Source of the DNA: Serilophus lunatus
Lineage: Eukaryota > Chordata > Aves > Passeriformes > Eurylaimidae
Direction: 5' to 3'
Assembly: GCA_013399895.1 (NCBI GenBank)
Contig: VXBA01004393.1
Coordinates: 789,238-853,237, forward strand
Length of the DNA: 64,000 nucleotides
Part shown: in pieces, positions 34,901 to 43,900 of the stretch
Numbering within the stretch: position 1 is the first letter of the stretch
How the letters are laid out: each line of letters begins with the position of its first letter
Notes under the pieces: generated by a model
Databases searched by the model: none
What the model saw: only the letters and a program-made list of their open reading frames with translations
What the model was told of the DNA's origin: nothing
Translations under genes and position numbers: made by a program

Positions 34901-37900
34901 CACAGGCCCTGCGGGAGACAGCGTGCAAGCGGCGGGAGGAGACCCGGCAGCAGGGCCTGACACCAGCCACGGAGGAGCCACCAGCATCCCCCCGTGAGCC
35001 AGCAGCTCCCACACCAGTGCAGGCAACCTCCACCATGAACCTGGAGAAAGCAGGTGAGGGGAAAGCTGGGATGCACTGGTGGGTGCTCTAGAGGAAGGAT
35101 GGGATGGCATGGGATGAGGGCTTAATACCTGCTGGTGGGTATCACATAAACCTTTCCTCTTTGGGGGTGCACATAGACATGTGGCTGCCTCACCAGGGGT
35201 GACAGGTCACAGTAGAAATCCAACACCAGCCAGCTGCCGGGTGGTGACAGGGACCAATGAATTATTGAACTGGATGAACAGAGCAGGTGAGCTCCAGTGA
35301 ACCTACTGCTGTTTCCTCCTGCTTAAGGAAAATGTAACTTATGTGGAAAAGCTTGCAGCATGCGTGCCTGGCCAGGGTGGGGAAATCCCAGGGTTTCATG
35401 TCTTTCTCTGTCAGGATTGAATTGTGCAGGCTTGTCAAGCATCTCAGGAGCTGCTCCTGCCATGGTCCCCAGCTGCATCCTAGAGCAGCTCCTGGTGCAG
35501 GGTGGCTGCTGGGAAGGGGCAGGGAAGCAGGAGGATGAGGGTCTGTGTGGCAATGGTAACAGGGCAGAGCCAAGGAAACGGGCATCTTTCCAAATAGATT
35601 TCAGACAGTTTTGGAAAGCAGGAGGGCTGGTGTGCCGTGCCTGTTACACTCAGACCCTGAATCACCATCAGCACATCTGTCCAGTGGGAGATGTAATGCA
35701 GGTAGCATCTCCTCTCTCACAGATGTTATTGCAGGAAGAAGGTGCTGGAGCGTGGAGGAAGGTGTTATCCATGCCCGGCAGTTCAACTTGCAGCTGAGTG
35801 TTGCGACTCTGAGCCTGGCTCTGCCTTGGGCCCCAGCCCAGGATTAGTGTGGATGTGTGCAGACATGCAGTGTGTCCGCAGGAGCCTGTAATTTTGTCTT
35901 ATCCCTGCACGCTCCCCAAGGGGGCAAGAGCTGGCATTCCTGTCAACTTTGGAGGTTTTGGGGTGGATTTTGTGTGTGTTGTTTTAAGGAGAAAACCACA
36001 GTCCTGTGCTTCAGGTGGACTGAGCTTTCAGCATGAAAGGAAAGAAAAACCAGCTCCTTGCAGCCCATTTTTGGGGTATCTAGCCCATGGCAGGAAGACA
36101 AAACCCAGTGACTGCTTCTGCAGCCACTGCTGGATAAGTCCTGTGGAATGCAGTCAGCAGGAGAGTTATAGTTTTGTCCCAGCATTTAATTTTTTTGCCT
36201 GTGCTGCTGCCTCCTGAGCTCCATTTAAAGGTAGAAAGTGATTCACAGGCAAAAAAGTCTTTCTTCTTATATTCAGGACGTTTCCCATGAAGAAGGCAGC
36301 ATCCTCCCACAGGCAGCACAGTGATTCCCAGCATCAGCTCTTGCCTTTGAAACCTCAGGTTTCTGGTGGCAGGAGATGAAATCCAGTGGCAGGCAGGGAG
36401 GGGCGCCGGGCAGCCGGGATGCTGGCCACCAGTTCCCTCACCGCAGTGCCTCATCCCCACGTTGGGAATGAGTCAGGACAGCTCATTTCTTCTTGGGAAC
36501 TACCAGGTCATTTGGTAGGCTCTGATGTACGGCCAGATTGGCTTCTGTCAGCACTGGTGGCTCTACTAACATGCAGAAAACGATGTTTAAAATTATAATA
36601 GGAAGGTTAGAAAGCCAAACACACGAAGATTAGGCAATACGGCCGCTCAGGGTAGCCGTATAATTTAAACTCGGCTTCCATTATATTTGTGTGTAATGAT
36701 GCAGGCTTTAATGACATGATCACATACTAGTTTTCCACCAGCACCTGCTCATTCAGAAGAAAGGATGCCGGGGTGAATCAGCACCGTGGTGAAGGAGGTT
36801 GTTATCAGAGTGAGGCGGCAGCATCTCGGCGTGTGATGAGGCTGGGTCATGGTGCAGTGGTGTGGGCAGGTGCTCTGTGCTGTGGCCTAGGATGCTCTGC
36901 TGGCACTGGCACATCTCCATGGCTTCCACCCTGCCCTGGGGCTTAGCTGGCTAGACCCCACCGTTAGCCCAGCCTGCTGTGGTCAGCACCGTGCCACTCA
37001 AGATGCACCTCCCAACATGTCATTGCTCTCTGTGGGTCTTGTGCAAGTCCCGTTTCCTGTGTTCCATCTCCACCTCAGCCCCTGGGGTCTCTCCCCGTGG
37101 TTGGCATTCTGGTCCCTAGTGAGGTGGCCAGATCCTGACTGGCTTCCTCTTTGCTCATGCTGCAGGAGGGAGACTCTGCAGTGGGAAACGTGCCAGCCTG
37201 CCAGCAGCCCGGCCCTTCCCAGTGATCCAGAAGGTGATGGCCTCCATGGCACATCTGCAGAAGGAGAAGCTGCAGCTGCAGGAGGAGCTGCTGGAGCTGC
37301 AGGAGAAGCTCGCTGCCCGGGAGAACGACGAGCTCTCCCTCTCTCTACAGCTGCAAGGCCAGGTACAGTGAGGACAGAGCAGCACAAGAGGGTCCATCAG
37401 GGTCTCCAGCTTCAGGCTGTGGCTTGGCTGGAAAACTGTGGTGTGCAGTTGGCGAGGGCTGCACTTGGAAGGAGTGTAAGACCTCTATCATTGAGCGTCT
37501 TTTTCACTGGAGTGTGTAGGGATGATTTGGGAACTGGGTGTTCCTGAGGACTGGCTTTGGCTGCACCTCCCTTGGGGTGCTTGCAGTCCCCTGAGTGACA
37601 CCACACTGGCAAGGGTGTGTGGCTCTGTGGATACAATGTGGCCAAGACAGCTTTGGGCATTGGGATGCAGGCTTGCATCAGGATGGCTCCCACAGGATCA
37701 GCTTGTTAGACCGACCCAGCGGTTTAATTTTAGTGACTTTCAAGAGTTAGGAGGTGGAAAGTGAATGTGAAGGCACAGGGTTGTCTAATGAAGGGACAAG
37801 TTTTGGCTGCTGTGACTAGACCTCTCCTAAAAACCATCTCCTAGACTGCGCATTCTCAGCACAAGGACCTGGGTCGTCCCAGGGAGATGGAAATTCTGGC

Positions 37901-40900
37901 TGCTCGTAAAGGGATTTGCATGTGGCTGTTGTGGAAGCTGTTACAGTCAGGTTCTGCTTGTTCCACGGGTGTCAAAAAGGCGGAGGTAATTGTCCTGCAT
38001 TTGGTTGGCATGCTCTGCATGACACAAGCGAGAGCGCGGCAGGATCCGGCCCTGCGCCGGCCAGTTCGGCAGCAAGCACAGCCGACGCCGGCTGGAGTGA
38101 AGTGCTGGTCCGGGCTTCCAAAGCTTGAGGATGGCTGGGCCACGGCTCGAGCCAGATCCAGCTGCCAAGGAGTCCCTGTCACCTCTGGAGAGCAGGATGC
38201 AGCCAGAGATGCCCGAGCAGGTAGGGGATGGAGGTGCATCGGCATTTTTGGGCACTACCAGCACAGGGAATAGTGGGCAGGCTCCGGCGTGTGCGCCGAC
38301 TGGCTGGGCTGGAGGCTTCCCTGGAACAAGCTGTGACTCAGTACCTCCCCTCTCTTAAAAATACGTATAAAAATACCTTAATAATCTCCCTCAGTAAATG
38401 TGGAAATGAGGTTTCCCCACTCAAGCGCTTGGCCCTGAGCCAGAGCTGGGGCACAACCAGCTGTGGCAGTGGGGGGATCCAGCTGCATTCCTCTGCCCGT
38501 GTCTGTGGAATCCCTGCCCATGCCCCACTGAGCGTGGGGCACGCAGAGGTGCTGCCCATTGCACTGCTGTCTCTGCAAAGGCGCGGCTTAATAACTTACC
38601 AGATTAATTATAGCCCCGTGTCAGCACATCTGCATTGGTTATTAATCAGCAGTCCCTAAATTATGGTTCATGGAGGGCCGGTTGCTTGTAGAAAAAGCTG
38701 GTTATTGGACTGGGGCAATATCCAGGCACGTCCCAGTAAGAGGTTTGGTGGCTTTCTGGAGCAGGGAAACTGGGAGTTGTACTGGGAGCTGGGGGATGGT
38801 GGTGAAGCATGCAGCCAGGTCTGGCTTCCTCCAGGATAAGCTCTGGGGAGGTGGTGATGCTCACGCAGCAGGTTTATGGCATGGGGACAAGGGACAGAGC
38901 AGGTGAGCAAACCCCATTGAAACAGTCCGTGAAAATGCTGGCTTTACTGAGCATTTGCTGCTGCTGCTGTTTGTTTGAATAACTGCAGATTTTGGGAGAG
39001 CCTCACTGGTCCCTGAACAAAAAAAGCTGAAGATTTCTGAAACCCACCTGGTTTTGCAGGGGGGACAGCCTTGTCTCCTGGGATGCCCAGATGGGGATGG
39101 CTGGGGAGCATCCTCCTGTCAGACTCAGACATATGGCCTTCTTGAACTCCTTCTCTCTCTTTATCCCAAGCTAACTTTCCTAGAAAGAAAAATAGAGAAG
39201 GCAAAATGAAACTATGTTGTGAGGCCAGGATGAGGCAGTTCTGGTTCTTCAAATGCAGTTATGGATAGGTTTGTTTTTTACCTTCTCCAAAGATGATGCT
39301 TTTTTTTTTTTAATAATGTCCATGATGAGCATTAGCAGAAACCAAATTATACCCGTGGTTGAACAAGGTCAAAGAAAGGCTTTCATTAACGCTCATTTTA
39401 ATCAGGTCGTGTGAATCAGGTGCTCAGAGCCGGGTGGAAAATTAAGGCATAACAAAAGTGTGAGCCAGACTGGATGTTGATGGCCAGGGTGGCACCATGG
39501 GGTCTCCTCTGAAAGCTGCTGCGGCACCTCCTGGTTAACCTGGTCTGTGTTGACAGGTTGAAACTCTGAAGGCGAAGCTCCTGGAGCAGGCACAGGAAAT
39601 CAGCCGTCTGCGCTCGGAGCTGGTGAGCTGCCACTGGGATCGGGCTGAGCTGTCCCTCCTTTGCCTGGAGGGACACCGGAGCTTTGGGTCCCGGAGAAGG
39701 AAGAGGGCATGCAGGGCAGGCAGAGGTGGATTATACCTCCCCTGGGTCACAGTACAGACCCTTAGAGCCAAGATACACTGAGGGATGAAAGTTTATGGGA
39801 TTTTCTGTTCAACGTAATGTCGCACCGGTGACTCTGGGACGCAGCAGGCAAAGCTCCCCCAGCGCGTTGTCTTGCGGTGGAAAGTGAAAGCCCCTCTGGG
39901 GGTTAGGACTGCCAAGGCTTGTCGAGGGCTCTCTGGCATGGCAGGCTAGGGCTCTGAGGTGGCATAGACTGGAGCTCCCCTGAGAGCAGCAGACTGAGAC
40001 TGTCCTGGTGGAACAGGCTGGGGACTCCCTGATGCTGCAGACTGGGGTGTCCCTAAGCGTGGCAGACTGAGGGTTCCCTGGGGGCAGCAAGTGGATGCAG
40101 CAGGCTGAGTGGTCCTTAGTGGAGTGGGCAGGGATTCCTCTGAGTGCAGCACACGGGAGGCTCCTCGATACAGTGGCCTGGGGGACCCATGGTGGCAGGA
40201 GACTTGTGTTCCCTGAGCATGGCAGGCTGGGGGCTCCCAATCCTGGGGACTCCCTGGTACAGCAAGCAGGGGCTCCCCCAGAGCAGCAGGTCCCTGGGGT
40301 GCATTACGGTTCCATCTCCTCTTCCACCCCCTCCCGTCGGCAGGGCGGCACGGATGCGGAGAAACACCGGGACCTGCTGGCGGCCGAGAATGAGCGCCTG
40401 CGGCAGGAGATGAAGGCGTGTGAGGGGGAGCTGCGGGAGCTGCGGCGGCAGCAGCAGCAGGCACCGTGCCGGGACTGCCCCCACCTCCAGGTGAGTCCCC
40501 AGCGGTGGCAGCGGTGGCAGCAGGATGACGGGCACCCATGGGTGACACAGCCTTGTCTGTCGTGTTCCGGGGCCAGGAGAATGCCAGGCTGCAGGAGCAG
40601 CTGTCCCAGCTGCAGCGGGAGGCGGAGGAGACGCGGGCCAAGCTGGTGGAGCTGGACCTGGAGGTGCAGCAGAAGACGAACCGTTTGGCCGAGGTGGAGC
40701 TGCGGCTCAAGGACTCGCTGGCCGAAAGAGCCGAGGAGGAGGAGCGGCTCAGCCGGCGGCTGCGGGACAGCCAGGAGACTATCGCCAGCCTCAAGTCCCA
40801 GCCCCAGCAGATAAAGGTGAGCACCGTGGGGCTCTCCATCTCCTGAAAATCATGGTGCCTCGCAGTGGCCAGTGGGTTCTCTGCAAGTGCCACCTATCTC

Positions 40901-43900
40901 TCTGCCTTGAGCACATCAGCACAGCACCATGATTTTCTAAATTAACTCTCTTGGGTTAGAAACAGCTCCATCCCAGGCCCCTTGAGTGCTGTTTTCTCAG
41001 TACATCCCATCTCTGGGTGCTTTTTCCCCCAGTATATCATCAAGACAGTGGAGGTGGAGTCAGCCAAGGCAAAACAAACCCTCTGCGAGACCCAGTCCCG
41101 AAACCAGTACCTGCAGGAGCAGGTGGGGATGCAGAGGCAGGTGCTGAAGGAGATGGAGCAGCAGTTGCAGAGCTCCCAGAAGACAGAGGCTCAGCTCCGA
41201 GCTCAGGTCTGAGTGCAGCAGGTGTAAATCAGAACTCACCTCATGTTCCCTGCCTGGTCCCTCCAGGTGACACAGTGTGGCAGTGAGTAGGCACTACCTC
41301 AGTGTCAACCCTCTTTGCTCCCTTTCCAGATCATGATGTATGAGGCCGAGCTGGAGCGAGCCCACGGGCAGATGCTGGAGGAGATGCAGGCAATGGAGGA
41401 GGAGAAGAACCATGCCATCGAAGAGGCATTTTCTCGTGCCCAGGTGGAGATGAAGGCAGTCCACGAGAACCTGGCAGGTGAGGAGGATGTGAGGGACCCA
41501 CAGGGTTGCCTGAGCAGTGTTGGGGTGTCACCTGCCCCTGACCCTGCCTCATGTCTGCAGGTGTCCGGACCAACCTGCTGACGCTGCAGCCGGCGCTGCG
41601 CACCCTCACCCACGACTACAACAGCCTGAAGCGTCAGGTCCGCGACTTCCCCCTGCTCCTCCAGGAGACCCTGCGCAGTGCCAGGGCTGAGGTGAGCCCC
41701 TCCAGGACCACCACCCCATCGCACCTCTATGTGGAGTGGAGATCCTGGGGAGTCACTGAGCTGCTGGTCTCCGCCCCTGCAGATCAGCCAGGCCATCGAG
41801 GAGGTGCACACCACCAACCGGGAGCTGCTGCGCAAGTACCGGCGGGAGTTGCAGCTCCGCAAGAAGTGTCACAATGAGCTGGTGCGGCTGAAAGGTGTGT
41901 AGGGGGTGGCAGGTCCCATTGTAGAAGAGCATGTCCCTGAGGCGGGGCAGGACAGAGAGGGGAGCATCCCTATAAGGTGGTTGGGTTGAGAATGAGATGC
42001 TTCAGTTGGCAGCGGGCTGCAGTGTTCAGCCAGCCCAGTGTTTGATGGTGACTGGGGATGGCAGCAGGATGCATTGGGGCTGGCATCATCCCTGCCTCCC
42101 TCCTCCAAGGAAACATCCGTGTTTTTGGGCGAGTCCGCCCCATCACGAAGGAGGATGGTGAGGGCCCGGAGGCAGCCAATGCAGTGACCTTTGACACCGA
42201 TGATGATGCTGTCCTGCACCTCCTGCACAAGGGGAAGCAGGTGTCCTTTGAGCTGGATAAAGTCTTCCCCCCACAAGCGTCCCAGGAGGAGGTGGGTGCT
42301 GCCATTCGCACTGCTGGTGTGAGGGGGGAAATGCAGCCATCTTCTCCTGACTCTCCCCTCTTGTCCCCAGGTGTTTCAGGAGGTACAAGCCCTGGTTACC
42401 TCCTGCATTGATGGCTACAATGTTTGCATCTTTGCTTACGGGCAGACGGGGGCAGGAAAAACCTACACAATGGAGGTGAGTTTGCCTGGCTTTGCTTCCA
42501 TCTTCTTCCTCATCTTCCCACCCCATGGTGCCCAGTCTCAGCACCCTCCTCCAACAAGGCTGGTAGCCTGCTCAGACCCATCATGCAACAGTGATGGTCA
42601 CTGGGTTTTGCTTCTGCTCAGAAAAAATACAGAATGAAACTCAAGAGAGTGTTTTTTCCCCCTTTTTCTCACCCCAATCCATCAGGGAACAGCAGCAAAT
42701 CCGGGGATCAACCAGCGGGCCCTGCAGCTCCTCTTCTCCGAAGTGCGGGGCAAAGCAGCTGACTGGGACTACACCATCACTGTCAGCGCTGCTGAGATCT
42801 ACAACGAGGCACTCAGGTACAGGGAGAGGGGAGAAGTTCTTTGGTCATCACCCTGTTCTGCTCTCCCCTGCTATCCTATATCAGCCCTGCTTTGCCCTCA
42901 TATTTTGTCCCAGAGCCTTGGGTGTTGCATTTGGCCGTGCAAGAATTTTTTTTTAATTTATTTTGGTGCACACTGCCCTTCCCATGAACTCCATCACTTA
43001 CACAGGCTCCCAGCCCTGCCATCACTCCCACGCACCAGCCCTAATGCGGTGACTGGGGCATCCTCGTCTCCCCCACTGCCCCTGCCTATGGACACTATAT
43101 TTAGGAATTTGTAACTAGGAGCTGAGAAGTTGAGAAATATTTTCCTCCCCTGACCAGCCACAGACAGGAGGGTCCAGGAGGAGGCTGGGAGCACATCCAT
43201 GGCAATAATGGGGAACAGGGTTGAAAGAGTGATCCGAGTTGGGTGAGAGCAGGCATATGGGAGCCAAGAGTTGAGGTCTATAAATAGGACGTGCAGCTTT
43301 CCCAGGAGGAGATGGCTGCCCTGGTAGTGTTGGCACACAGCCCTGAGCCAGCAGCTTGCTGGAATGGCAATGATAATGGGTACCCTTTTGCCCAGGGACT
43401 TGCTGGGGAAGGAGCCACAAGAAAAGCTGGAGATCAAGCTGTGCCCTGATGGCAGCGGGCAGCTCTATGTGCCTGGGCTCACTGAGTTCAGGGTGCAGAG
43501 CGTGGAGGACATCAACAAGGTGCGGAGAGATGGGGAGTGGTGGGCACAGAAGGGTGGCACCAGGGATGCACTGGGGAGGGGTCTTTGGTGCGTGACCTCG
43601 GGATTCAGAAATATTTCTGAATCCCTGGGGAGCAACAGAGACCAAAATAGGTCCCCGGGTGTGATGTGACGGTCACTGTCCCATGGGGTGAGCCGGAGTG
43701 GGTTAAAAATAAAACCGTGGGGCCCAGGCAGTTCCCAAGGGATTAGTGGGATGCGGCTGTCACCGCAGTGACCTGCCTGTCACCTCCTGCCTTTGGTGCA
43801 TCATCCAGGCTGAGACCTGACAGCAGTCATCACCCTGATGGACCAGGTGGCCCTTGGGAAGCTGTTGCTCAGTTTACATCCCTGGATCACAGGGGATTGT

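Noticed and set aside
34906..35053. Treating this exon as an internal exon between 31956 and 37166
   Set aside because: That joining shifts the frame and meets TGA within the exon; it works only as an alternative first exon.
39946..40893. 315-residue open frame on the minus strand
   Set aside because: It overlaps the sense KIFC3 coiled-coil exons and the 27-bp minisatellite. Its length comes from a repeat period divisible by three and from GC-rich sense exons.
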